64,000 bases of DNA from Zanthoxylum bungeanum. Its lineage: Eukaryota > Streptophyta > Magnoliopsida > Sapindales > Rutaceae. This document shows, piece after piece, positions 12,041 through 23,785 of this stretch. The first letter of the stretch is position 1; each line of letters starts with the position of its first letter. The notes under the pieces are model-generated. The model did not search any database, was not told the origin of the DNA, and saw nothing but the letters and a program-made list of their open reading frames with translations. The stretch spans positions 1 through 64,000 of the forward strand of contig SKCR01019537.1 in assembly GCA_019454045.1 (NCBI GenBank). Direction: 5' to 3'. A program made the translations under genes and the position numbers.

Positions 12041-12973
12041 CAAGACAAGGTTGGCTTCTAGTAAAGCACCATGCCTTCCCAATTCTCCAGAAATATCCTT
12101 ACAGGAATAAAAGATCTATATCAGGCGTAGTATACGTAGAATACGTAGTATTGCGTATTTCTGTCCAGTATCAGATGATCACATGCAAGGCCTGGGGCTG
12201 GTACAGTGTCTGCCCCGTACGAAGCATATATCGGATAACTAGCAACTAGTCTCTTTAATATCAGATAATCATTACCAAGTCATATTATCCTGACGGTTGC
12301 AACCTTTTTAGAGAACCAATTCTGTATCCCTGCGAGATCATCATCTCCATATGACTGGAGTGACACTTCCGTCTTCACATCACACCCAACACACTACAAT
12401 TCTCAATATACTCAGCATTGGCGTACACAGAACCTGTTAAAGCCCTGGATGACCGCAACCAAAGTATACTGATTGTCCCAAGTATTAGCAGTGCAAGTCT
12501 CAGGTTAAGACCAAACACACCTACCTTGATTTCGGACTTCCACAGACACATAGTCATACTACCAATGGAATTCCGAGGGGGTCTATCCAGAGCGAAGCTG
12601 TTTCCCGTACCATCGGTGAAACACAACCTCCTATTACACTTGCATGAGTATCATATACCCAAATATACGAGAACTATGTCGTTGTGACCTCACAACGCGC
12701 ACAAGTGTAATACTAGTCTTTTAGTCATTCATCGATGTCCAATCTCGATAATGCTCTGACTATGGATGTTTAATGATTTATCCTTTGTGGATTGATATTG
12801 TCTCATATCATTCTCAATCCAGGAACAAATCATAGGGACCTCATATCATTTATATATCTAGGTGATCTAATCACAAATGATAAGAGTGCAATCTCATTTG
12901 TCACATAGTTAATTTGTACAACAACACCATGATCTGTACAAATATTGACGCTATAGGTAATAATTGTCCAACA
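12041..12973 (-). repeat. Copia LTR, 5' portion, minus strand, truncated
   Basis: Read on the minus strand it starts TGTTGGACAATTA at 12973 and carries the conserved blocks CCATAGCGTCAAT, AGCTTCGCTCTGGATAGACC and GGAGAATTGGGAAGGCATGG. It breaks off at AGACAAGGTTGGC (12041), so the hairpin chain is absent. It lies directly against Tat-type 3'UTR repeats at 12974. Confidence 0.85.
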
Positions 12974-13326
12974 CGAGGCCTATATTTTGTCAACGTATTG
13001 GGATGCGTCACAGGGTCGATGCCCCCGTTGTCGGTTGCAGATATTGGGATGCGTCACAAGATCGAGGTCCACTACATCATCAGTTTCGGGATGCGTCCCA
13101 GGGTCGAGGCCCACCTTTTGTCAGTGGTATTGGTATGCGTCCCAGGGTCGAGGCCCCCATTTTCGGTTGCAGCTATTGGGATGTGTCCCAGGATCGAGGT
13201 CCATTGCATCATCAACTCAGTTCGAGACAGTAGGCAAGTCAGGTGGCAGCTGGCGAGCCAGGTAAGTGAAAATGCATTGCATAACTTTGATAGGATTGTC
13301 ACTGTTACATATTACACAAGTCCCAT
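12974..13326 (+). repeat. Tandem repeats of a Tat/Ogre-like 3' untranslated region
   Basis: Imperfect repeats of GGGATGCGTCCCAGGGTCGAGGCCC run from about 13000 to 13205, followed by a GACAGTAGGCAAGTCAGGTGGCAGCTGGCGAGCCAGGTAAGT block. The latter also precedes the LTRs at 19336 and (reverse complement) 39756. Open frames crossing this block merely reflect the repeats. Confidence 0.75.
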
Positions 13327-13341
13327 CAAAGTGGGGGCGAC
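13327..13341 (+). other. Polypurine tract, Tat/Ogre-like
   Basis: CAAAGTGGGGGCGAC lies immediately before the LTR start TGTAGGCAC. The same string is at 19321-19335 and, reversed, at 39757-39772. Confidence 0.85.
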
Positions 13342-16300
13342 TGTAGGCACTGCATTTTTGCATATAAGACCCTATGATGAGTCTCAGTTGGAGACACTAC
13401 CTTTTAAGTCAAGGAAGTCGCGGGAAATGGACATCGGAAGGGAATCGGGATTTTGTTAGATTTTATTCACTGGTTTAGCTTCGGGCTCACTCGTTGGACC
13501 TCCGTTTTAAAGCACATTTAACCCAAAAACCCCGCAAACCACTTAACCTTGACCTAAAATCCCCGTAAGCCCACACACCTCTAAGCATACCACCAAACCC
13601 ACCAACCAAAGCCCACACACGCCCAAGCCTAGCACACACACGCCCAAGCCTAGCCCACACACGCCCAAGCCCATAAAACACATCCAAAATAATTAAAATG
13701 CATATTTAACACATGGGAAAATCAAAACAAATTAAATAAAATCTAAATGATTTCGTACCTAATTAACATAAATCAAATATATGATATTCCTAATAAAACA
13801 AATCTCATTCCTAATTAACATAAATCAAATAAAATCATACCAAGTTAGCACAAATCACCTACCTAAAACAAAACAAATCAAATAATAGGTTTTCCTTGTA
13901 TGACACTAATTGGTCTCCTTCATATTCAAGCACATGGAAACCCTAGCCTTTGTCTATAAAAGAAACCCAAAACCAACACTCCCCCTCCCTCTCCATCTCA
14001 CGCATACACAAAGAAAAATAGCCTAGCCATTCACACCCAACTCAAAGACAAGCACAAGAAATTAGTCTTCTCCTCCTTCAGTCTCAAGAACCGTATACAC
14101 ATTTACCTAAACACCATCCACCACCGAAAATCACCAACCAAAAACACCACCCTCCATACACGCAAAACAGCCTTATTCACTACCCAAAACCGAGCACACA
14201 AACCCCTCAAAACAGTCCTCATTGCCGCAATAAAATATATCCCTAGAACCCCTGAAACAGTCCCCCTAACACCACCAAAACTGCATCACCAAAATAGTCA
14301 CAAAACCCCACTGTAACCGCCGAAATCCGCCCCCTAAACAGCCCTTGTATCACCAAAAATCTGCACCCCCATACAGCCTCTGAAAATTCCCCCTACATTA
14401 CCGAAAAATACAGCCCAAAATAGTCCACATAAGTACCGAAAAACAGCAGCACTGTATCCCTAAAACTACCGAAAAACACACCCAAAACAGTAGCCTAAAA
14501 TACCTAAAACAGTGAACAAAAACTGCACTTTAAAACCCCTAAATAATCGCATAAAACAGCAGCCCCTAGACCTCTTAAAAAAACAAAAAAAAACAAAAAA
14601 TAGTGGCCTTATACAGCAAAAACAGTGACTGAAAAATAGCAGCAAAAATAGCAGCGAAACGTTGGAAAACAGCAGCTCGAGCAGTGAAAACTGCAAGGAA
14701 AGACGCAAACTAGTGAACTAGAAAAGTTGCGGAGCGTTAGCCCTTCCGATCACCGTGTAACGTGAGCCGAGAGTCGACGGAAAAGGTTAGACCTTATGGC
14801 ACTTTTTACATCTATTTTCAGTCGTATTTTTATTGTTTATTATTTGCATGAGTATTTTGGAATGATGTGTGTTGTGGCCTTTGAATAAAATGGAAAATGT
14901 GTCGCCTCTTGTGGTATATAGGATGGAAACCCAGACGTAAACTCCGTAGCCGAATCTGAATGGACGGTAGTGCGGTCTGTACTTGGGATACAACTCCACG
15001 TACCACTCGAGCAAACGACACATATTTCGATTTATTTTGTCTTGTTCGTTTATTATCCGTTATTTAATTTCTGCATGTTATTTGTTTGTGTAATGATGAG
15101 ATAAAGCGCATGGGCTTAGTAAGTTGGATTAAAGGTCCTCCATTTCGAGGGGTTAAAATCATTTACCACGATTCTTTGCCGCACCGGATGATGTATATTC
15201 GGTTGAATGTAAGATGTGTTTAATCAGGTATACAAAGTCCGATATTGTTGTCTTTATTTTTATATGCATTATGTTATTAGCGCATGGGCTTAGTAAGTTG
15301 GATTAAAGGTCCTTCATGTCGAGGGGTTAAAATCTATTACCACGATGCTTTGCCGCGCCGGATGATGTATATTCGGTCGAATGTAATATATGTTCAATCG
15401 GGTATACGAAGTCCGATATTGTTGTCTTTATTTTTATATGCATTATGTTATTAGCGCAAGGGCTTAGTAAGTTGGATTAAAGGTCCTCCATTTCGAGGGG
15501 TTAAAATCCTTTACCACGATGCTTTGTCGCGCCGGATGATGTATATTCGGTCGAATGTAAGATGTGTTCAATCGGGTATACGAAGTCTGATATTGTTGTC
15601 TTCATTTTTATATGCATTATGATGTGATGCGCATGGGCTTAGTAAGTTGGATTAAAGGTCCTCTTTTTGGAGGGATAAAAAGCCTACGGTCTACCTTTAC
15701 CACGATACTTCACCACGCCTTTTATTTCGTTATTTTCTTTTCTTTGTATGTCATCTTCTTCCATAATCATGCATCATGTTGCATCGCGCATGGGCAAATC
15801 AAGTTGGATTAAAGGTCCTCCACTTTTAGGGATAGAAAGCCTATGGGCTACCTTTGCTACGACGTTTTACCGCGCCGGACAAAGTGCATTCGATTGAATG
15901 TGAGATACGTTCAATCGGACACTTGAAGTCCTATATAGATGTGGGCATATGTCGAATATATTTTCTTTCACTTCCATTATTTATCTTTCAAATCGCATCA
16001 TGGCACGTTTATTTTGATGTACAATTGCCTATTTAGTTATTTCTTTGCATTATATACCTAATTGTTTCTCTTTATTACGTATAATTGTGCAACTACCATT
16101 TGTTTGCATTTCCGTGTCTATGAATGTAATGTGCTTATGACATTGTATGCTTGCCGTATTTCAATTTATCTTTATGTATGCAAATTTGGACATAGATTGT
16201 ATGCAAATAGGTTGTATGAAAATTTGGACATAGATTGTATTCAAATAGGTTGTATGCAAATATGAAAATGTGTTACATGTGAACTTAGATGAACTTTTGA

Positions 16301-16691
16301 TTTATGCGTGCGAACTTAGAAATATAATACCCTTAGGAATATATGTTGCTAGACTCAATTATATTATTGCACAAATCATTTTATTACAAGTGGCATAAGT
16401 AAGGGACCATTCTGACCCCAACGGTTTGAGGTCTTCCTTTGCGAGAGGTGAGTGCGGCCTTAAACCATTTTCCCGTTCACACCGGGTGGCGACTCATTAA
16501 TTCTCCGGTTTAGTCCCCCGCGGGCTACTCCGTACTCCCAACCGGGCTGCGAGCCCGAAATAGCATGCATCGCCCAGTTTTTGTGTCCCACAGACTCCAT
16601 TTTATTTCTCTCGTTTAGTCCCCTGTGGGCTACTCTGTACTCCCGACCAGGCCGCGAGCCCGGACAGCGTCACCGATTTTTGTGTTCTACA
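13342..16691 (+). repeat. Tat/Ogre-like LTR, 3350 bp
   Basis: It begins TGTAGGCACTGCATTTTTGC after the polypurine tract and ends TGTGTTCTACA just before the primer site. It shares its ends and several inner blocks with the LTRs at 19336-21800/32069-32125, 37448-39756 and 44344-46657, for example the GGACGGTAGTGCGGTCTGTACTTGGGATACAACTCCACGTACCAC region near 14961, and the end block with GGTGGCGACTC and GCGGGCTACTC. It is about 1 kb longer than the minus-strand copies, mainly through a ~174 bp tandem array. Confidence 0.85.
15106..15960 (+). repeat. ~174 bp tandem repeat inside the Tat-like LTR
   Basis: The anchor GCGCATGGGCTTAGTAAGTTGG recurs at 15106, 15280, 15454, 15629 and (shortened) 15786, giving spacings of 174, 174, 175 and 157. 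Each unit includes GGATTAAAGGTCCTCC and, in most, a TTCGGTCGAATGTAAGATGTGTTCAATCGG imperfect palindrome. Confidence 0.88.
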
Positions 16692-16694
16692 CTC

Positions 16695-16712
16695 TGGCGA
16701 CTCCACTAGGGA
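16695..16712 (+). other. Primer binding site of the Tat/Ogre-like element
   Basis: TGGCGACTCCACTAGGGA lies three bases after the LTR end. The minus-strand copy has TGGCGACTCTACTGGGGA at 44323-44340. This kind of primer site is characteristic of plant Tat/Ogre-group Ty3/gypsy elements. Confidence 0.8.
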
Positions 16713-18631
16713 TAGAGAATCGGACCCGAAAATAATGTCTTGTAATGTTTGTGATTTTTGCTTTAGTTAACCTCATCTAAAGTTGATTTAACCAAAGGTA
16801 TTATTAGAGTTAGACAATGATTTGGTGTCTTCCTTCACTCACTACCTTTTTGTAGCCAAAAGAAAAAGTTGTGAAGACATCTATATAATCATTTACTCGA
16901 AGCTTACCTTAGAGTATATTTAAAGTGATGGACTAATTTGGAGGACGTATTGTTTATTCCTGTCACCAAGGCGATAAGAGCCTAAGAGGTAAGGGTATTT
17001 AAGAGAGTTCGCTCCACCCTCCCTCTGAGGAATTTTCAATAGAGGAATCCATTTGACAGTCATTCATGTATCATGAAGTCATTTTCGCTCGAAGCATCGG
17101 ATCATTATATGGTACCATCACTCGTTGGCACGTACCTTAGGGTGTAAAAAAGGGTGCGCTCACTTGGTCGCTCGAACCCTTGAGTGGGGAGACCTAGTTG
17201 TGGGCAATCCTTCACCGGCGGGAGCCTTTATCTATACTCTTATAAACCCGCATGTGAACCATAGTTGTATGACCTATTGAAGCCACCCTTTATGCTTTTG
17301 ATAACCACATGCATATTATATCTCGTACATCGCACGCATCTCATGCATACACGCATCATTTTAAGCTTTGTGTCTTAAAAGCCATCATAGATATCCGTTG
17401 GGTTAAAAAAAAAAAGACTTGTCAAAAAGAGTTTAGCAATATGGATATCGGGGAAAATGAAACCGAGGAACATAAAACTTTACGGCAATGATAGAAAGAC
17501 CAATGTGAAAAAAAGAAAAAAAAGAAGAAAAAAAAATTGTGTTTTTTTAGTCCTTAATAGTTAGACATAAGTCCGATGATGAAATTGTTTGCTTTAGGGT
17601 GAAACCTTAGAAACAATAAGTGTGAGATGTGCTCTCATCTGATATTTTGAGTGGTTGATCTCGACTAGACTCGCGATCACTTAATTATAGGATCTTAGCA
17701 ATGAAAGCCTGAGTAGTCAGCAAGATGACTAGTTGAAGAGAGTGCGGATCGATGAATGACCGTTCGCTTAGATGTCCATCTTGACTTACTTGTGTTACGA
17801 TATGTGGTATGGTTAGATACAAAAGAAAAGTCTCTAAAGCAGAAAATATAAACCACCTATAACCAATAAGCGTGAAGCTACCCATGGGCGAGTATTAGGA
17901 CAACCATGAGGAGAAATGCTACCTTAAAGGGTAAGTGTGTTGAAAAAAAAAGCAAAAGAAAAGAAAAAGAAAACTATACCATATTGAGCATGGAAAACCA
18001 ATTGTAGAGTATAATTGAGACATCTAGGTTGGTTTGACCCCTCGATCCTATTCTTTGAAACAAAATCCTTGAGTTGGCTTACCCAAGGATCAAGCTTGTA
18101 AAAGAACCCTAGCACACACACACTTTGAGTCTTGTTCATATCATTTATTCAAACAGTTGGATTTGAGTTATATCGAGTACTTTGAAGGTTCTCCAGTTTC
18201 GACATTGGGCATCCTTTGAGGATGATAATATGTATAACTATTTAGACTATTTCATAAGAGGCGGTATAGTATGTTGATATGGAACGTCACATCACATGCT
18301 TTACTTTGACCTAGTGCAAGTAGCAAAGAGCAGAAAGCTAAACCAAGTCTGGGGGTGACCAGTCTACCACCTCGCGAATAAGGGACATAATGGAATCTTG
18401 AGTCATGGGACCAAAGAAAACTGAGCAATCACCAGAAGAGAATTGGCAGAAAGAAATTGTAAGCATGCACAGGGGGTGACCAAAGATATTTGTAGGCAAA
18501 TGGAACCAAAAGGCACCAACAAGGCCTAACCCATCGGAATAGAAAATACATCCATTCATACACGTCACATGCACACAATCTTTGTCTTGTTTTTGTTCAC
18601 ATGTTTTGAAGAAAAGCGGCCAAGACATACA
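16713..18631 (+). other. Interior of a Tat/Ogre-like non-autonomous element, without gag or pol
   Basis: The ~1.9 kb between primer site and 3'UTR repeats holds no recognisable gag, protease, RT or integrase. It is homologous to the reverse complement of 42200-44320: the TTGTAATGTTTGTGATT block after the primer site, an A/G-rich tract near 17500-17535, and the block at 18400-18560 with TTGGCAGAAAGAAATTGTAAGC. A short frame at 17309-17491 with a lysine-rich stretch has no visible family. The layout is that of a LARD-like derivative needing enzymes from elsewhere. Confidence 0.7.
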
Positions 18632-19170
18632 GTTCGGGAACAAAGCCCACAATCAATTCAGTTCAGGAATAAAGCCCACACTCAACACAATTCGGGAACA
18701 AAGCCCACTCTCAACACAGTTTGGGAACAAAGCCCACTCTCATCTCAATTTAGGAACAAAGCCCACTCTCAACATAGTTCGGGAACAAAGCCCACTCTCT
18801 ACATAGTTCGGGAACAAAGCCCAGGGAATAAAGCCCACAATCAACAGTTTGGGAACAAAGCCCATGGAATAAAGCCCACTCTCAACACAGTTCAGGAACA
18901 AAGCCCAGGGAACAAAGCCCATTCTCATCTCAATTCGGGAACAAAGCCCACTCTCAACACAGTTCAGGAATAAAGCCCACTCTCTACACAGTTCAGGAAC
19001 AAAGCCCAGGGAAAAAAAAGCCCATAATCAACACAGTTCGGGAACAAAGCCCACTCTCATCTCAATTCGAGAACAAAGCCCACTCTTAACACAGTTCGGG
19101 AACAAAGCCCACTCTTTACACAGTTCGGGAACAAAGCCCACAATCAACATAGCTCGAGAACAAAGCCCAG
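18632..19170 (+). repeat. Minisatellite of TTCGGGAACAAAGCCCAC units in the 3'UTR
   Basis: About twenty imperfect copies of a unit built on GGGAACAAAGCCCACTCTCAACACAGTTC (roughly 29 bp, with shorter variants) fill this stretch. Both strands remain open in some frames because of the repetition, which is why spurious repetitive frames appear. Confidence 0.9.
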
Positions 19171-19320
19171 GGGTCGAAGCACCTCACCACAAAATCAACT
19201 CAGTTTAAAGCATCTCAGAACAACCGGTAAGTTCGGAAACAGCTGGCGAGACAGGTAAGTAAAAAAAATACATGCATGACTTTGATAGGATTGTCACTGT
19301 CACACACTGCACAAGCCCAT

Positions 19321-19335
19321 CAAAGTGGGGGCGAC
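19321..19335 (+). other. Polypurine tract, Tat/Ogre-like
   Basis: CAAAGTGGGGGCGAC lies directly before TGTAGACAC, as at 13327-13341. Confidence 0.85.
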
Positions 19336-21139
19336 TGTAGACACATGCATTTTTGCACGAAAGCCCAATGATGAGCCTCGTATGGAGGCACTACCCTTTA
19401 AGTTGCGGAAGTCGCGGGAAACGGACGTCGGAAGGGAAAAATTCAATAAATAAATACATCAACAAATTTAAAATCGCTATTTGGCCTCGGATTCGCCCGA
19501 TTAATCTCTGTTTTAAAATATTAAGCCTCGGCCCGAAACCCCCGCACCCATCCAAAGCCCATTTCGCCCAAAGCCCAATCCAAAAATAATTAAAACATTT
19601 AAAAACAAATGTCACAAATTAAATCAAATCCAAATAAATACCCTTCATAAATTAAATTAAATCGAATCAAATTAAATTAATCTCTTCCTAATCCAAGAAA
19701 ATCCCATTCCTAAACTAAATATAAATCACTTCCAAATTAAACATATTCCCCACCAATTATAGAATATCCTTTCTTATAACAAACTAATTAAATATATCCC
19801 CCATTATTGCATAATCTTTGTTTCCCTCCCATGCAAGGAAAACCCTAGCCCACTCTTATAAAAAGGGACATAAACCAAACCCATTTTCCCTTGGCTCTTG
19901 ACACTCGGCAACTCTCTTCATCCCCCATCCACCGAATTCACAAACCCCTAATAAACCCTTAACCTCTCGACCTCTCCATCCCTCTTTAACAAAAACCTAA
20001 CGGCATCAACTCACAAAAGAATAAAAACCCTAACTCATCTCTCTCATCACAGCCTTCACGCACAAAGTAGCCCTAAAATTCAGCAATTAACGTGAACCCT
20101 AAACTAACAAAGACACAGGCCACATCCCCTTCCCACTCACGCATACATGACAAGCCACTCACCTTACACGTTCCTCACACCACGACATACACACACTTAG
20201 CAGCGTGACGCACACACACAAAATCAACAAAGCAGCTCTCTCGATCCTTCTCTTCTCACGCCACAAAGACACACACAAAAGTGACACACACATTGCCAAC
20301 GATCAAACACAGCCCCTCCATTAGCCGATTAAAGACAAACAACAAAATCCTAGCCCACTAACGACAAAATAGACACACACTAGAAACAGTCACGAAACCA
20401 ACACAGCCCCCAAAATAGTCTCTAAAACACCCCGAAAAAGTCCCTAAAACACCCCAAAACAATCCAAAAATCAGCCTTAAACCGAGACAAAAATAGTGAA
20501 GAAATACAGAGGAAACAACGGTGAAAACAAGCGAAACAGTGAAGGAAAAATACCGAACCAGAAAACCAGAAAAGTTAAGGAACATTAACCCTTCCGGCGA
20601 TGACGTAACGCACTCCCGGGAGTGATTTAAAAAAAAGTAAGACCTGAGGGCACCCTTTGTTATATTTTATTTTGTCGTCCTGGAAACGGCATGCGTGGTT
20701 GGACGTGAAATACGTCCAATCGGGCATGCGAAGTTCTACATTGAAAAAGGACAAATTCTTTGGTCACATATTTATTATTCTGCATTTATTTCATATTATT
20801 AGTCTTTTATTATTTCGCATTTAATTTATGTTTATTGTTTTTTTATTGTTCCGCATTTATTTTGTGTTATTTATCTTTCTTCATTCTTTCGCATGCTTGT
20901 CTCTTCGGTTATTTATGGTTATATGCATTAGCATGTTTCATGTATGTCAATTTTGGGTTAGTGATTGAGTGTTGCTTCTCGTGGTATATCGCATGGAAAC
21001 CCAGACGTAAATTCTGTAGCTGAATCCGAATGGACGGTAGTGCGGTCTGTACTTGGGATACAACTCCACGTACCACTAGGGGAAACATTCATGCATGTGT
21101 TTATGTGATTATAGATGTCTCTTTTGTGATCTCATTTGA

Positions 21140-21400
21140 ACGCGTTTCCGAACGCTACTCGAACGCATGCATTCGGCCTTACCTCGTTCGAACGCGTTTT
21201 TCTGAATGCTACTCGAACACGCATGCATTCTGTCCTTTCATACATGATATCCCATCTCGTTCAAATGTGTTTATGAACGCTACATGAACGCATACATTCA
21301 GCCTTATCCCGTTCGAACGTGTTTATGAACGCTACTCGAACGCGTGCATTATGTTTACCGTTTGAACGCGTTTATGAATGCTACTCAAACACGCACACAC
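21140..21400 (+). repeat. GTTCGAACGCG tandem repeat in the Tat-like LTR
   Basis: Around five imperfect copies of a unit with GTTYGAACGYGTTTATGAACGCTACTCGAACGC and CATGCATTC. The unit contains the palindrome GTTCGAAC and is rich in CG. Confidence 0.8.
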
Positions 21401-21795
21401 TGGATAGGTTCCTTTATCATATTTTATGTATGTTTGCCTCTTTTGTTATTCCTTTCTGTATCATTTGCTCAATTATCTGCCGTTATTGTTAACGTTTTTA
21501 TTGTCGCTGTCGCACGTCTCCGATTAACATATTCTTAGAATTATGCATTGGTTTTCACTTACATTTATGTTTATGGGTGTGCAAACTTGTATGTCATTTG
21601 AATTATCTTGCATGTGTTGCATAAGACCTGGTTATATTATTGCATAAATCTTTTCATTACAATTGGCATAAGTAAGAGACCATTCTGAACCCAACAGTTT
21701 GAGGTCTTCCCTTGCGAGGGGGAGTGCGGCCTTAAATCATTTTCCAGTTCACACTGGGTGGCGACTCTATTTTATTTCTCCGATTTAGTCCCCTG

Positions 21796-21800
21796 CGGGC
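21796..21800. other. Target site duplication of copia element 2, left copy
   Basis: CGGGC, repeated at 32064-32068 on the other side of the element. It lies inside the GCGGGCTACTC block of the Tat-like LTR. Confidence 0.92.
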
Positions 21801-23771
21801 TGTTGGTTTCTATAATATGTCCCAAACAAAGATTAAGCATGTGAAATACTATAAAGAATATATATGAACATGAAATATGGCGGAATCATACTTACAATGC
21901 CTTGTGATGAAGTAGATGATCAAATGGTAGAAGCTCCAAGTGGTGGAGGATTCGGCCAAGAGGAGGAAGAAGACTTGAAGCTCCAAGCTATTGTATTCCA
22001 AGCTCTTTGATGGTTTCCCTATCACCTCTTTTGATCCCTTGCTTGTGCTAGCAAAAATGGAGAAATGGAAGATCAAATCTTCCTTGCCCTTGTCAATGGA
22101 GTTCACGGCAATTTGAGAGAGAAGAGAGAGTTTGTGTAATGTCTTGATTAATTAATTTTGTATTACCAAAAATCAATTTATATTTATGTTATAATTTATT
22201 AAATTAATAATAAATCTATGACATAAACCATGCAATGGCTTAGAGTGTCAAACACTCAAACTCCATGCAAAGCCTTTGAGTGAAATGCACACTATCACCA
22301 TGCAATGCCTTAGAGTGTTTTGTACACATTACACATGCAATGCCTTATCAATAAAATAATGCATATAATGACAAGTGTCATGTGGGCCCCACACGTTTCC
22401 CAATGAAAGTGGGCCCACGTCCACTCACGCGTTCGGGTTCGATATTTCCGAAATACCGAGCTAGCGTCGCGACGTTAATTAAATCGGATTTAAATAAATA
22501 ATCGCTCCTAGCGAAATTATTATTTACGTCGCTTACGAATTAATTCTAAATTAACTCGTATGCCCGAATTAAAATCTAATTTTAATTTCGCGTCGAAATC
22601 GAATTTCGATTATTATATCGAATATAATAATTTATCGATTAATTCCAAATTAATCGTTCTCTCTCTCTAAATAAGGCACTTTATCCGAGATAAAGTTTCT
22701 CCGCAATTAATCCAAGATTAATTAAGTTCGAATCAAATATCATAGGTGAATCTTCAGGAAGCGACCCAAGAGATCTCCGGATATTTTGGCAGTAAATACG
22801 GTCGTCGGATAATCCGAACACGTACGTACCTCGTACTACGTCTTTACCGATTTACAAGACAAGGTTGGCTTCTAGCAAAGCGCCATGCCTACCCAATTCT
22901 CCAGAAATATTCTTATAGGAATATAAGATCTGTATCAGGCGTAGTATACCGTAGTATTGCGTACATCGATCCAGTATCGGATGATCACATGCTAGGCCTG
23001 GGGCTGGAGATGTGTCTGCCCCGTACGAAACATATATCGGACATCAAGCAGCTAGTCTCTTTAAATCAGACAATCCTGACCTAGTCATATTGTCCCGACG
23101 GTTGCAACCTTTTATAGAGTACTAGTTCTGTGCCCTGCGTGATCATCGCCTCCATATGTCTGAAGCGATACTTCCATCTTGACATCACATCCAGTACACT
23201 ACGATTCTCGATAAACCCAGAAGAGGTGTACACAGAACCGGTTAGGGTCCCCAACCACCAAAACCAAAGTTTACCGATTGTCGCAAGTACTAGCGATGTA
23301 AGTCTCAGGTTAAGACCATATACACCTACCCTGATGCGGCCTCCCATAGACACGCAGACATACTACCAATGGGATTCCGCGGGGTCTATCCAGAGCGAAG
23401 CTGTTTTCCGTACCATCGGTAAAACACAACCTCCTATTGCACTTGCATAAGTATCCAATACTTAAATATATGAGAACTATGCGTTGTGCCCTCACAACGT
23501 GCACAAGCGCAATACTAGTCTATTCCGCATTATCGATGTCCGATCTCGATAATACTCCGACTAGGGATATTTAATGATTAAACTTTTATAGATTGATACT
23601 GTCTCATATCATCTCATCATCCAGTATTAATCATATGGACTTTCGCCATTTATTAATCAAAGTAAAATATTACAAAACGGCAAAAGGCAATTTCATTATC
23701 ACATAGTTAATTTTGTACAATAATACAATATCATTTACAAACAGTGACGCTATGGGACATAATGTCTAACA
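21801..23771 (-). repeat. Copia element 2, 3' LTR (1971 bp)
   Basis: It begins TGTTGGTTTC and ends GTCTAACA. Against the other LTR I see about fifteen differences, nearly all one- or two-base indels in short runs (for example AAATGG/AAATGGG near 21925 and GATTTACAAG/GATTACAAG near 22851) and only very few substitutions. The hairpin chain occupies about 22436-22726 in reverse orientation. Confidence 0.95.
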
Positions 23772-23785
23772 ATCTCCCACTTGGC
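23772..23785 (-). other. Polypurine tract of copia element 2
   Basis: The minus strand reads GCCAAGTGGGAGAT between the pol stop codon and the 3' LTR. Confidence 0.92.

Larger units (their letters stand above)
19336..21800 (+). repeat. Tat/Ogre-like LTR, first part, interrupted by copia element 2
   Basis: It starts TGTAGACACATGCATTTTTGC and runs to CCCCTGCGGGC at 21800. There copia element 2 has inserted and duplicated CGGGC. The remaining 57 bp continue at 32069-32125. A ~50-65 bp tandem repeat around GTTCGAACGCGTTTATGAACGCTACTCGAACGC lies at about 21140-21400, where the other LTR has its unrelated 174 bp array. The two LTRs are therefore not a recently copied pair. Confidence 0.85.

Noticed and set aside
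12914..13459. 181-codon plus-strand frame
   Set aside because: It crosses a copia LTR end, a 3'UTR repeat, a polypurine tract and a Tat-like LTR, so it is a chance frame.
18632..19170. CRISPR-like regularly spaced repeats
   Set aside because: The units are imperfect and contiguous without unique spacers, there are no cas genes, and they sit in the 3'UTR position of an LTR element.
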